Shown here: positions 1-7,460 of the stretch, one piece after another
Position numbering within the stretch: position 1 is the first letter of the stretch
Layout of the letters: each line of letters opens with the position of its first letter
Source: an uncultured Clostridia bacterium
GTDB lineage: Bacteria > Bacillota > Clostridia > Christensenellales > CAG-138
NCBI GenBank assembly: GCA_937913075.1
Contig: CALEPU010000020.1
Coordinates: forward strand, 1-24,818
DNA: 24,818 bases
Direction: 5' to 3'
Notes under the pieces: model-generated
Told to the model about the DNA's origin: nothing
Databases searched by the model: none
The model's input: the letters and a program-made list of their open reading frames with translations, nothing else
Translations under genes and position numbers: made by a program

Positions 1-1327
1 TCCGGGTCATATAGTATTCGTGGATCTGGCGAAACGACTCGTTGTGCGATACCACCGACATTGCACCCTGAAACAGCCAATACCTCAGCCGCTTGCGTCC
101 TCTGTGGCTGATTTTGGTTTGTCCCTTGTGCTTGCCGGAGCTGCATGCGACCAGACTCAGACCGCTGAGCTTCTGGACCTCCTTCGCCGTGTCAAAACGG
201 TCAATGTCGCCCATTTCCGACAGGATACCGGAGACGATGGTTTCTCCGAGGCCCTTGATTTCCAGAACATTGTCCGCACAAGGGATCTCCCGGCATTTCT
301 GCGCTATCTGCGCTTCAACGCTTTCGATCTCGGCGTCCAACGCCATGATCTTCCTGACGAAGCTGGCTACTGCAATCTTCCTTGCCTCCGCACCGTGGGT
401 CAGCCCGGTACTCTCTTTGGCCAGGCGGACAATTTCTTTGGCTCTGCTGTACCCCCGGCCTTTCAGTTTCTCTGCACGCCAGATTTCCCGGATGCCAGTC
501 TCACCGAGCTCGGCCAGTTCACTGGGGATCGATGTAGTTGCAAGGATTCTCATTGTAAAGATGCCGTCAATCTTTCCAAATGCGCTCATATACTCCGGAA
601 AGACGATCTTCAATTCTCGATGCAGACGGTTGACGTTCCGGATACGATCTTCCATGAGCTGATCTCTCAGCATACAGAGGACACGCAGTGCCGCATAAAC
701 ATCTTCCGGCAGATACGGCATCCCGTAGTTGCCGTTCTTCACCAGGTCCGCAATGAGCTTCGGGTCTTTGGCGTCGTTCTTTGCCTGACTGTTGTCTTCC
801 AGTTCCTTCGTCTGCTTCACCGCGTACGGATTGACCTGCACTACGCTGATCCCGTTCGCGATCATCCAGGCAGCCAGCGAAAACCAGTAATGTCCGGTTG
901 GCTCAAGGCCCAAGACGATTTGGTCCTTCTCATGCTGTGCTGCAAGACGCAGCGCCCAGTCCTTCGCTTTTTGGAATCCTTCGGCGGTGCTTTCAAACGA
1001 GAACGCTCCGTTGCTCAGTTCACGGCCCTTTCCGTCGATGGCACGTACATAATGCGTTTCGCTGCCGATGTCGCATCCGACGATGAGCATGTCGTCGCTG
1101 ATGAAACTCAGCTTTTCATTCCGCGAGAACTTGCCGGACGTCTCCAGATCGCGCCAGGTGAAAGAGCGCAGGCCGGAGGAGATCTCTTCCGCCTTCTGCT
1201 TCAGGATGGCCTCTTGCTCTCTGCTCATCTCCGGAGACGGAGCCTTTCCTTGCTTGTTGCCGCGTCCGCCGATCCTTCCACCGCATTTTCCCGCTTGATT
1301 TTTCGGGGTGTTTGCTTTACCATTCAT
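1..1327 (-). CDS. IS110-family transposase (partial, C-terminus off left edge)
   Basis: DEDD recombinase of the IS110 family, which moves circular IS copies under guide of an element-encoded RNA. Reading the minus strand from ATG 1327 gives 442 uninterrupted codons to the window edge. The RuvC-like domain starts around residue 82 (IVGCDIGSETHYV, D86), with E142 in GLEPTGHYW and D185/D188 in KNDAKDPKLIADL. The C-terminal transposase_20 domain follows from about 355 (IKGLGETIVSGILSEMGDI), with Ser396/397 in CSSGKHKGQTKISHRG as candidates for the family's serine. There is an unusual Lys/Gly/Glu-rich extension of about 75 residues before the first domain. The start is supported by AGAGAGG about 8 nt upstream. 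I see no frameshift, so the copy may be active, but its end and right boundary are not visible. The element lies just downstream of gyrB. Confidence 0.93.
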   Translation of the reverse strand, partial: MNGKANTPKNQAGKCGGRIGGRGNKQGKAPSPEMSREQEAILKQKAEEISSGLRSFTWRDLETSGKFSRNEKLSFISDDMLIVGCDIGSETHYVRAIDGKGRELSNGAFSFESTAEGFQKAKDWALRLAAQHEKDQIVLGLEPTGHYWFSLAAWMIANGISVVQVNPYAVKQTKELEDNSQAKNDAKDPKLIADLVKNGNYGMPYLPEDVYAALRVLCMLRDQLMEDRIRNVNRLHRELKIVFPEYMSAFGKIDGIFTMRILATTSIPSELAELGETGIREIWRAEKLKGRGYSRAKEIVRLAKESTGLTHGAEARKIAVASFVRKIMALDAEIESVEAQIAQKCREIPCADNVLEIKGLGETIVSGILSEMGDIDRFDTAKEVQKLSGLSLVACSSGKHKGQTKISHRGRKRLRYWLFQGAMSVVSHNESFRQIHEYYMTR

Positions 1328-1330
1328 TGC

Positions 1331-1402
1331 AGATACCTCTCTTAGTTTTGAATTTTTACTAACGGTCCGGTCAGTATGAATTCAACTCTACTTGAGGTAT
1401 CT
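1331..1402 (-). repeat. inverted repeat overlapping the transposase ribosome site
   Basis: AGATACCTC at 1331-1339 and GAGGTATCT at 1394-1402 are perfect 9-bp complements. The proximal arm contains most of the transposase Shine-Dalgarno sequence. The distal arm lies upstream of the transcript start predicted from the local promoter. Confidence 0.6.
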
Positions 1403-1413
1403 TTTTTCGTCAA
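1385..1413 (-). promoter_or_regulatory. putative transposase promoter
   Basis: On the minus strand TTGACG (1413-1408), a 17-nt spacer, and TAGAGT (1390-1385) resemble a sigma-A promoter. The predicted RNA start near 1378 gives a leader of about 50 nt before the transposase ATG. The -10 match is only four of six. Confidence 0.45.
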
Positions 1414-1449
1414 CTTCCTTCTATTTGAAGTATACAGGAAGCTCCTTAA

Positions 1450-3381
1450 TTAAATATCAAGATCCGCAACGAGCTTGCTGTTGAGCTCTATAAACTCACG
1501 CCTCGGCTCGACCTGATCGCCCATCAAAAGGGTGAATATCTCATCCGCCGCCATTGCGTCCTCTATGCTGACGCGCAGCATATTCCTCGTCTTGGGATCC
1601 ATCGTCGTCTCCCAGAGCTGCTCCGCGTTCATCTCGCCGAGACCCTTATAGCGCTGTATTTCAACGTGGTCGCGCCCTATCTCGTCCAGCTTGGCGGAAA
1701 GCTCCTCGTCGGAGAACACATAGTATTTGAACTTGTCGCCGTTCTTTTTTATAAGATACAGCGGCGGCTGCGCAATGTATACGTAGCCCTGCTCCACCAT
1801 GGGGCGCATGTGACGGTAGAAGAAGGTCAAAAGCAAAGTCCTTATATGGCTGCCGTCAACGTCCGCATCGGTCATGCAGATTATCTTGTGATAGCGAAGC
1901 TTTGAAACGTCGAAGTCGTTATCCATCCCCGCGCCGAAGGCTGTGATCATACAGCGTATTTCGGCATTGGAGAGCATCTTATCGAGCCTCGTCTTCTCGA
2001 CGTTCAATATCTTGCCGCGCAGGGGAAGTATCGCCTGGGTCGCCCTGTCCCTGCCCTCCTTTGCGGAGCCGCCTGCGGACTGTCCCTCGACTATGAACAG
2101 CTCGCAGTTTGCGGGGTCCTTATCGGAGCAGTCGGCAAGCTTTCCGGGCAGGCTGGTGGAGTCGAGCGCCGTCTTGCGCCTTGTGAGGTCGCGAGCCTTG
2201 CGCGCCGCCTCTCTCGCACGGGAGGCCTGCAAGCATTTGTCTATAATGAGCTTGGACTCATTGGGATGCTCCTCCATATACTGTGCGAGCCCTGCGGAAA
2301 CAGCGCTGTCGACCATGCCCTTGATGTATGCGTTGCCGAGCTTGGTCTTCGTCTGCCCCTCGAACTGGGGCTCGACAAGCTTGACGCTGACTATCGCCGT
2401 CAGACCCTCGCGCACATCCTCGCCGGAGAGGTTCGCGTCGTTGTCCTTTAATATCTTGTTCTTTCTCGCGTAATCATTGATGACCCTCGTCAGCGCGGTC
2501 TTAAAGCCGACAAGATGGCTGCCGCCCTCGGTGGTATGGATGTTGTTGGCGAATGAGTAGATATCCTCATTATAGCCGTCGTTATACTGCATCGAGACCT
2601 CGACCGAGGCGGTTTCCAAAGGCTTTTCCGACTGCGCCGCCTTGAAGTATATGGGCTCCGGATGCAGCACGGTCTTGTTTTTGTTGAGATATTTGACGAA
2701 CTCGTTTATTCCGCCCATGTAGCAGAAGGTGTTTTCGAGCTTCTCCTCCGGACGCTCGTCGATAACGATAATGGTTACGCCGGCGTTGAGGAAGGCGAGC
2801 TCGCGCAGCCTTCTTATCAGAATCTCGTACTCATAATCCACCTCGTCGAATATCTCGGGGTCAGGATGGAAGGTTATGGAGGTGCCGTGCTCATCCGCGC
2901 CGCAGGAGTCAACTATCTCGACCTCGGTCACCTTGACGCCGCGCTCACATATCTGGCGATAGACGCCGCCGTCCCTCTTGACCTCGGCGACAAGCTTTTC
3001 AGAAAGCGCATTAACGACCGAAAGCCCTACGCCGTGCAGACCGCCGGATACCTTGTAGCCCGAGCCTCCGAATTTGCCGCCGGCGTGCAGCATGGTAAGG
3101 GCGACCTCCAATGCCGATTTGCCCGTTTGCTGCTGTATGTCCACGGGGATGCCGCGCCCATTGTCAACTACCGTGACGGAGTTATCGGGGTGTATAGTGA
3201 CGGTGACGTGCGTGCAGTAGCCCGCCATCGCCTCGTCAATGGCATTATCCACTATCTCATATACAAGGTGATGCAGACCTCTCGAATCCGTCGAGCCGAT
3301 GTACATGCCGGGTCTCCGGCGCACCGCCTCCAAGCCTTCAAGCACCTGTATTTGCGAGGCGTCGTAGGTGTTGTTTTCCAT
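1450..3381 (-). CDS. gyrB: DNA gyrase subunit B
   Basis: ATPase subunit of DNA gyrase, which introduces negative supercoils with GyrA. The 643-residue length is normal for Firmicutes. The GHKL ATPase fold is visible as YEIVDNAIDEA (E42, N46), VVDNGRGIPV (D73) and GGLHGVGLSVVNALS (113-127). The TOPRIM domain carries FIVEGQSAGGSAKEGRD (E432) and the metal-binding DADVDG (505-510). The tail ends with the typical QRYKGLGEMNAEQLWETTMD segment. The ATG at 3381 is preceded by AAAGGA at good spacing. It follows recF by 49 nt on the same strand, so the two are probably cotranscribed. Usually gyrA follows immediately; here an IS110 element lies downstream and no gyrA is in the window. Confidence 0.98.
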   Translation of the reverse strand: MENNTYDASQIQVLEGLEAVRRRPGMYIGSTDSRGLHHLVYEIVDNAIDEAMAGYCTHVTVTIHPDNSVTVVDNGRGIPVDIQQQTGKSALEVALTMLHAGGKFGGSGYKVSGGLHGVGLSVVNALSEKLVAEVKRDGGVYRQICERGVKVTEVEIVDSCGADEHGTSITFHPDPEIFDEVDYEYEILIRRLRELAFLNAGVTIIVIDERPEEKLENTFCYMGGINEFVKYLNKNKTVLHPEPIYFKAAQSEKPLETASVEVSMQYNDGYNEDIYSFANNIHTTEGGSHLVGFKTALTRVINDYARKNKILKDNDANLSGEDVREGLTAIVSVKLVEPQFEGQTKTKLGNAYIKGMVDSAVSAGLAQYMEEHPNESKLIIDKCLQASRAREAARKARDLTRRKTALDSTSLPGKLADCSDKDPANCELFIVEGQSAGGSAKEGRDRATQAILPLRGKILNVEKTRLDKMLSNAEIRCMITAFGAGMDNDFDVSKLRYHKIICMTDADVDGSHIRTLLLTFFYRHMRPMVEQGYVYIAQPPLYLIKKNGDKFKYYVFSDEELSAKLDEIGRDHVEIQRYKGLGEMNAEQLWETTMDPKTRNMLRVSIEDAMAADEIFTLLMGDQVEPRREFIELNSKLVADLDI

Positions 3382-3430
3382 ATTAAAAATCCTTTCAGCC
3401 TTATTGTACTTTTAATTACGGGTAAGAGCT

Positions 3431-4555
3431 TTATCGGCCCTCAGTCCTTGTTATCATGCCGCCCTCGACCTTATAGAGCGCGGTCTTTTTGCCTTCAAGA
3501 TCGTAGGTCTCCGCCTGTGTAGAGGTCATCAGGCATTGGCAGTCGAACGCAAGCTCCATAAGCGCCCTGCGTCTGCTGCCGTCGAGCTCGGAGAGCACGT
3601 CGTCCAGGAGAAGCACCGGACTCTCGCCCGTCGTCTGACGCATGAGCGCTATCACCGAAAGCTTCAATGAGAGCGCAGCCGTCCTTTGCTGCCCCTGCGG
3701 GCCGTAGACCCTGACGTCCGTTTCGTCGAGCTTGATGCCGATATCGTCCCTGTGAGGACCTCTTGACGTGAAGCCGCGCCGCAGATCCTCCTCACGAGAG
3801 GCGGCAAGCGCGTCGTAAATGGCGTATTCTATGTCGCCCTCCGCGGGCACGTCCGGGTCGTAGAAGGCAAAGAGCTGCTCCCTGCCGCCCGTCAGCCTGC
3901 GGTGCATATCGCTCGCCACGGTGGAAAGCTCATCCATAAAGGCAAGCCTCTGCCGCATGACCTCCGCACCGGTACGCGCAAGCTGCACGTTCCACATATC
4001 GAGCATGTCGGGGTCGACGGGGTTGGCGAACGCCTCTTTAATGAGCGCGTTCCTCTGGCGGAGCGCCGCGTTATAAGTCGCTGCCTTTAAGTAATAGGCG
4101 GGCTTTAACTGGCAAAGCTCCATATCCATAAACCTGCGCCGCTCCGAGGGTGCGCTCTTGACAAGCGCCAGATCCTCCGGCGAAAACATGACGACGTTTA
4201 ATACGCCCATCAGCTCGCCCGCCTTATCGGCACGCTGCCTGTCTATAAATATCTGCTTGCGCTCACGCGCCTTCTGCGCCTGCTCGGTAGAGCGGAGCTT
4301 TATTTCGATCGTCCTCGTGCCGGTTGCCGTTTCGATCTCGAGCCCGACGTATGCGCCCGAGAGCCCATGCCCTATAAGCTCCGCGTCGCGGCTCGTCCTG
4401 TGGCTCCTGCCGAGGGCGCAAAGAAACACAGCTTCAAGCACGTTGGTCTTGCCCGCGGCATTGGCTCCGTAAAGCAGATTGAGCCCCTCCTCGGGCAAAA
4501 GCTCCGCGTGCGCATAGCTCCTGAAACCGTTTAATACGAGCTTTTTTATCCGCAC
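3431..4555 (-). CDS. recF: DNA replication/repair protein RecF
   Basis: SMC-like ATPase that helps load RecA at gaps through RecO and RecR. Counting from GTG 4555 it has 374 residues, normal for the family. Walker A is GANAAGKTN (about 30-38), the signature segment is ALSLKLSVIALM, and Walker B is PVLLLDDVLSELDG. GPHRDDI is also typical. I chose GTG 4555 because GGAGGGG sits 6 nt upstream (4568-4562); an in-frame GTG at 4570 overlaps that site and would add five residues. A sigma-A-like promoter lies at 4595-4623. Small genes usually found between dnaN and gyrB (yaaA, remB) are absent. Confidence 0.96.
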   Translation of the reverse strand: MRIKKLVLNGFRSYAHAELLPEEGLNLLYGANAAGKTNVLEAVFLCALGRSHRTSRDAELIGHGLSGAYVGLEIETATGTRTIEIKLRSTEQAQKARERKQIFIDRQRADKAGELMGVLNVVMFSPEDLALVKSAPSERRRFMDMELCQLKPAYYLKAATYNAALRQRNALIKEAFANPVDPDMLDMWNVQLARTGAEVMRQRLAFMDELSTVASDMHRRLTGGREQLFAFYDPDVPAEGDIEYAIYDALAASREEDLRRGFTSRGPHRDDIGIKLDETDVRVYGPQGQQRTAALSLKLSVIALMRQTTGESPVLLLDDVLSELDGSRRRALMELAFDCQCLMTSTQAETYDLEGKKTALYKVEGGMITRTEGR

Positions 4556-4594
4556 AACGAACCCCTCCACAAAGCGCAGTTTTGACCATTGTAA

Positions 4595-4623
4595 ATTATA
4601 TCACAACGGCTTTATAAAAGCAA
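4595..4623 (-). promoter_or_regulatory. putative recF-gyrB promoter
   Basis: Minus strand TTGCTT (4623-4618), a 17-nt spacer and a perfect TATAAT (4600-4595), about 40 bp upstream of the recF start. Around 4656-4667 there is also a perfect 12-bp palindrome, GCTTTCGAAAGC, between this promoter and the pckA terminator, of unknown role. Confidence 0.6.
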
Positions 4624-4712
4624 TGTGTATATTATAATAATGAAACGATTTTTTTGCTTTCGAAAGCGGTTTTATCTTTATTCCCGAACAAAAATCCAAA
4701 TTTATTGCCAGC

Positions 4713-4737
4713 AAAAAGGAGCGCCGAAGCGCTCCTT
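4713..4737 (-). terminator. rho-independent terminator of pckA
   Basis: Read on the minus strand, AAGGAGCGC, a TTCG tetraloop and GCGCTCCTT are followed by a short T-run. It begins about 14 nt after the pckA stop codon. A stable UUCG-type loop plus a U-tract is a textbook intrinsic terminator. Confidence 0.9.
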
Positions 4738-4750
4738 AAAAAATGCTCTG

Positions 4751-6325
4751 TCAGTCCGCCTTGGGGCCGGCGTCGATGATGTTCTGCGGCATATTGCCGT
4801 ACTTCTTGAAGTTGTTTATGAAGAGCTTTGCAAGCTCCTTCGCCTGCTTGTCGTAAGCCTCCTTATCGGCCCACATCTCGCGGGGATCGAGCACCTCGTC
4901 GGGTACGTCGGGGCAGGTCTTGGGCACCATAACGTTGAATATGGGGTGCTTTACGTACTCAACATCGTTGAGCGCGCCGGTGAGAGCAGCGGTGACCATT
5001 GCCCTTGTGTACTTTATCTTCATGCGGGAGCCGACGCCGTAGGGACCGCCGGACCAACCGGTGTTGATAAGGAATGCGTTCGCGTTGTGCTCGTCCATCC
5101 TCTTGCCCAGCATCTCGGCGTAAACGGAGGGATGCCTTATAAAGAAGGGTGCGCCGAACAGCGTGGAGAAGGTCGCCTGGGGCTCCTTAACGCCGCGCTC
5201 GGTACCGGCAAGCTTTGCGGTGTAGCCGGTAACAAAGTGGTACATCGCCATGTTCTTATCGAGCTTTGCGATGGGAGGCAGTACGCCGAAGGCGTCCGCG
5301 GTGAGGAATATCACCGTCTTGGGATGACCGGCAACGCCGGGGATAAGGCAGTTGGGTATATACTCGACAGGGTAAGCGACACGGGTATTCTCGGTGACGG
5401 AGCCGTCGTTATAATCGAGCACGCGGGTCTCGTCGTCCATAATTACGTTCTCAACGAGGGCGCCGAACTTTATCGCGTTCCATATCTCGGGCTCGTTCTC
5501 CTTGGAGAGGTTGATGCACTTTGCATAGCAGCCGCCCTCGAAATTGAACACACCGTGATCGGACCAGCCATGCTCGTCATCGCCGATGAGGAAGCGGTTG
5601 GGATCGGCGGAAAGGGTGGTCTTGCCGGTGCCGGAAAGACCGAAGAATATGGCGGTATCGCCCTCCTTGCCGACGTTGGCGGAGCAGTGCATGGGGAACA
5701 CGCCGCGCTCGGGCATGAGGTAATTCATAACGGAGAACATGCCCTTCTTTATCTCGCCGGAGTACATGGAGCAGGCGATGGTAACGCGCTTTTTCTCAAA
5801 ATCGAGAATAATAGCCGCCTCGGAGTTGGTGCCGTCGACCTCGGGAACGCACTTGAAGCCCGGGCAGCAGAGCACCGTAAATTCGGGCACGAAGCCTTCA
5901 AGCTGCTCCTTGTCGGGGCGGACGAACGCCTGCGTTGCAAACAGCGCGGAAGCCGCATTCTCGCAGACTACGCGGATGGGCAGGCTGTAACCGGTATCCG
6001 CACCGGCATAGCAATCAACGATGAATACCTCACGGTTCTGCATATAGGCGACCATTTTGCCGTAGATGGCGTCGGCCTTTGCACGCTCGATGGGCATATT
6101 GATCTTGCCCCAGTCCACGTTATCGTGTACGTTGGGGGTATCGACGATAAAGCGGTCGTTAGGGGATCTGCCGGTGTACTTTCCGGTGTTGATGACAAGA
6201 GCGCCGGTGTTCGAGAGCTTGCCTTCGCCGCGGGCGAGGGCGCGCTCGGTCAGCTCAGCGGGCGAAAGATTGCGGCAGACCGCCTTTGCGCCCATGATAC
6301 CCATTGCTTCGAGGAATTTGTTCAT
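4751..6325 (-). CDS. pckA: phosphoenolpyruvate carboxykinase (ATP)
   Basis: Cytosolic ATP-dependent PEPCK, interconverting oxaloacetate plus ATP with PEP, CO2 and ADP. In fermentative Clostridia it can also run toward oxaloacetate. Length is 524 residues, normal for the ATP-dependent family. TGRSPNDRF (51-59) is the substrate-binding arginine segment, GLSGTGKTTLS (229-239) is the P-loop, and FLIGDDEHGWSDHG (245-258) is the kinase-2 and metal site. The start ATG 6325 has AAAAGGAG upstream. The gene lies 45 nt after degV on the same strand with no obvious promoter between, so it is probably cotranscribed from the degV promoter, and it ends at a strong terminator. Codon choice looks biased, as expected for a well expressed metabolic gene. 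Confidence 0.97.
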   Translation of the reverse strand: MNKFLEAMGIMGAKAVCRNLSPAELTERALARGEGKLSNTGALVINTGKYTGRSPNDRFIVDTPNVHDNVDWGKINMPIERAKADAIYGKMVAYMQNREVFIVDCYAGADTGYSLPIRVVCENAASALFATQAFVRPDKEQLEGFVPEFTVLCCPGFKCVPEVDGTNSEAAIILDFEKKRVTIACSMYSGEIKKGMFSVMNYLMPERGVFPMHCSANVGKEGDTAIFFGLSGTGKTTLSADPNRFLIGDDEHGWSDHGVFNFEGGCYAKCINLSKENEPEIWNAIKFGALVENVIMDDETRVLDYNDGSVTENTRVAYPVEYIPNCLIPGVAGHPKTVIFLTADAFGVLPPIAKLDKNMAMYHFVTGYTAKLAGTERGVKEPQATFSTLFGAPFFIRHPSVYAEMLGKRMDEHNANAFLINTGWSGGPYGVGSRMKIKYTRAMVTAALTGALNDVEYVKHPIFNVMVPKTCPDVPDEVLDPREMWADKEAYDKQAKELAKLFINNFKKYGNMPQNIIDAGPKAD

Positions 6326-6370
6326 GTTTTGCTCCTTTTGAAAAGTATTTATTTCTCAGGTACTAAAAGC

Positions 6371-7219
6371 TTATTTGTGGATAAAAAGCACGCCCAGCGT
6401 GCCGGGACCGCAGTGGCTCGAAACCGTGCAGCCCGCCTCGGTGCAGAGGACCTCTTTAAAGTAGCCGAGCGCCTTAACCTGCTCAACGCAGGTCTGCTGT
6501 ATCTCCTTGGGGCAGCCTGCGCTCGTTACGAATATCCTGTCGGGGCGGATGTTGTCAAGATCGGCAAGGCGATCTTCAATATAAAGCTTCAAACAGCGTT
6601 CAAGAGTGCCTCGGTACTTTTTGCCTACGCGCATCTTGCCCTCGACCACCTCGATGCAGGGCTTGAGCTTCAAGAGGTTTGCGCCGAGCGCAACTACCGA
6701 GGAGCATCTGCCGCCCTTTGCCATGAAGCTGAGCGTATCAAGTATGAAGCTCGCGTCCACCTTGGGGATTATATCGTCCTCCGCAATACGGACTATATCC
6801 TCCGCCTTCATGCCCGCGGCTGCCATCTCGCAGGCGGCGATAACGGAAAGCCCGATGCCCGAAGAGAGGTTGCGCGAGTCTATAACGTAGACTCCCTTCA
6901 TATCCTTTGCGGCAAGGCTCGCCATGTTAAAGGAGGTTGAAAAATCGCTGCTGATGGCAAAGTGGATGACCTCATCCGCGCCGCTCTCGCCGCGGACGCC
7001 CTCTATGTATTTAACAAAGTCGTCTATATTGCGCGCGGCGGTCATCGGCAGCTCGCCCGTCTCCCTGACGATCTCAAAAAGGCGGTCGGCTGTGAGATCG
7101 ACGCCGTCCTCATACTCATGCCCCGCGAGGTTGATATAAAGGGGCATACGCGCAATATTGTATTTCCGGTATAATTCGGCGGAAAGATCCGCCGTGCTGT
7201 CGCAAGATATCCTGATCAT
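6371..7219 (-). CDS. DegV family protein (fatty acid-binding)
   Basis: DegV/FakB-like proteins bind a fatty acid; some deliver it to the FakA kinase for phosphorylation. From ATG 7219 the protein has 282 residues, typical for the family. Characteristic segments are the start MIRISCDSTADLS, the lipid-head contact HFAISSDFSTSFN, a VIDSRNLSSGIG stretch and the C-terminal CGPGTLGVLF. An in-frame start 48 nt upstream lacks a ribosome site, whereas ATG 7219 has GGAAGG about 7 nt before it. It has its own promoter at 7299-7327 and precedes pckA by 45 nt. No fakA is in the window, so a role in fatty acid uptake is a family-level guess. Confidence 0.9.
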   Translation of the reverse strand: MIRISCDSTADLSAELYRKYNIARMPLYINLAGHEYEDGVDLTADRLFEIVRETGELPMTAARNIDDFVKYIEGVRGESGADEVIHFAISSDFSTSFNMASLAAKDMKGVYVIDSRNLSSGIGLSVIAACEMAAAGMKAEDIVRIAEDDIIPKVDASFILDTLSFMAKGGRCSSVVALGANLLKLKPCIEVVEGKMRVGKKYRGTLERCLKLYIEDRLADLDNIRPDRIFVTSAGCPKEIQQTCVEQVKALGYFKEVLCTEAGCTVSSHCGPGTLGVLFIHK

Positions 7220-7298
7220 CCGATAACCTTCCCGCTTAATAGCAATAAATTGGGAACCAAAAGTCACTCATTAATTCAGACCCTCAATACCACCTTTA

Positions 7299-7327
7299 AT
7301 TTTAGCACAAGCTATTATCCGTGTAAA
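7299..7327 (-). promoter_or_regulatory. degV-pckA promoter
   Basis: Minus strand TTTACA (7327-7322), a 17-nt spacer and TAAAAT (7304-7299), each five of six to consensus. The predicted RNA start near 7292 leaves a leader of about 70 nt before degV. A tiny 11-codon frame (ATG at 7271) lies within that leader, without good ribosome site support. Confidence 0.75.
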
Positions 7328-7370
7328 GCGCAAAAGAGTATATTTTACGGCAATTTTAAACGGAATTAAT

Positions 7371-7404
7371 ACTGCCCCGTTCGCTTTTGCGCGGGCGGGG
7401 CAGT
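7371..7404 (-). terminator. stem-loop, probable terminator of the SH3-repeat gene
   Basis: ACTGCCCCG (7371-7379) pairs perfectly with CGGGGCAGT (7396-7404); the loop can form a further 3-bp CGC/GCG stem. It lies 57 nt after the stop codon of the gene ending at 7461. The T-content downstream on the minus strand (TATTAATT) is weak, so termination may be partial. Apart from this and the degV promoter I see nothing in 7220-7460. Confidence 0.5.
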
Positions 7405-7460
7405 TAAAATATCGGTATTTTTATCTATAAAACTATTTATAGATCGTTTAGACTATAAGT

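Larger units (their letters stand above)
1..1449 (-). mobile_element. IS110-family insertion sequence (partial)
   Basis: The element comprises the transposase gene and some of the 122 bp between it and the gyrB stop codon. IS110 elements usually lack clear terminal inverted repeats and often make no target duplication, so the exact left boundary cannot be fixed from this sequence. Only the transposase is recognised inside it. The upstream noncoding part holds a promoter, a 9-bp inverted repeat and an imperfect 14-bp direct repeat. Confidence 0.75.

Noticed and set aside
20..1345. A 441-codon plus-strand frame opposite the transposase
   Set aside because: The minus-strand frame encodes all IS110 motifs; the plus frame has none.
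1411..1445. CTTCCT/AGGAAG stem behind gyrB as a terminator
   Set aside because: The 16-nt loop and lack of a T-run on the minus strand make it a poor terminator; kept only as a note.
2662..3522. Plus-strand frames opposite gyrB and recF
   Set aside because: Shadows of conserved genes; no start signals or domain content.
6376..6384. A perfect DnaA box (TTATCCACA on the minus strand)
   Set aside because: It is single and lies in the last codons of degV. No cluster or AT-rich unwinding element is near, so I do not call an origin.
4625..6940. A 771-codon open frame on the plus strand opposite pckA and degV
   Set aside because: It mirrors two well-conserved minus-strand genes, has no domain I recognise and no ribosome site. 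It arises from the codon bias of pckA and degV.
7236..7271. An 11-codon upstream frame in the degV leader
   Set aside because: Ribosome site is weak and there is no sign of a regulatory peptide such as repeated rare codons.
7268..7298. AAAGGTGGTATTGAGGG in the degV leader, resembling a T-box motif
   Set aside because: The T-box consensus is only loosely matched, there is no specifier stem or terminator, and degV is not an amino-acid gene.
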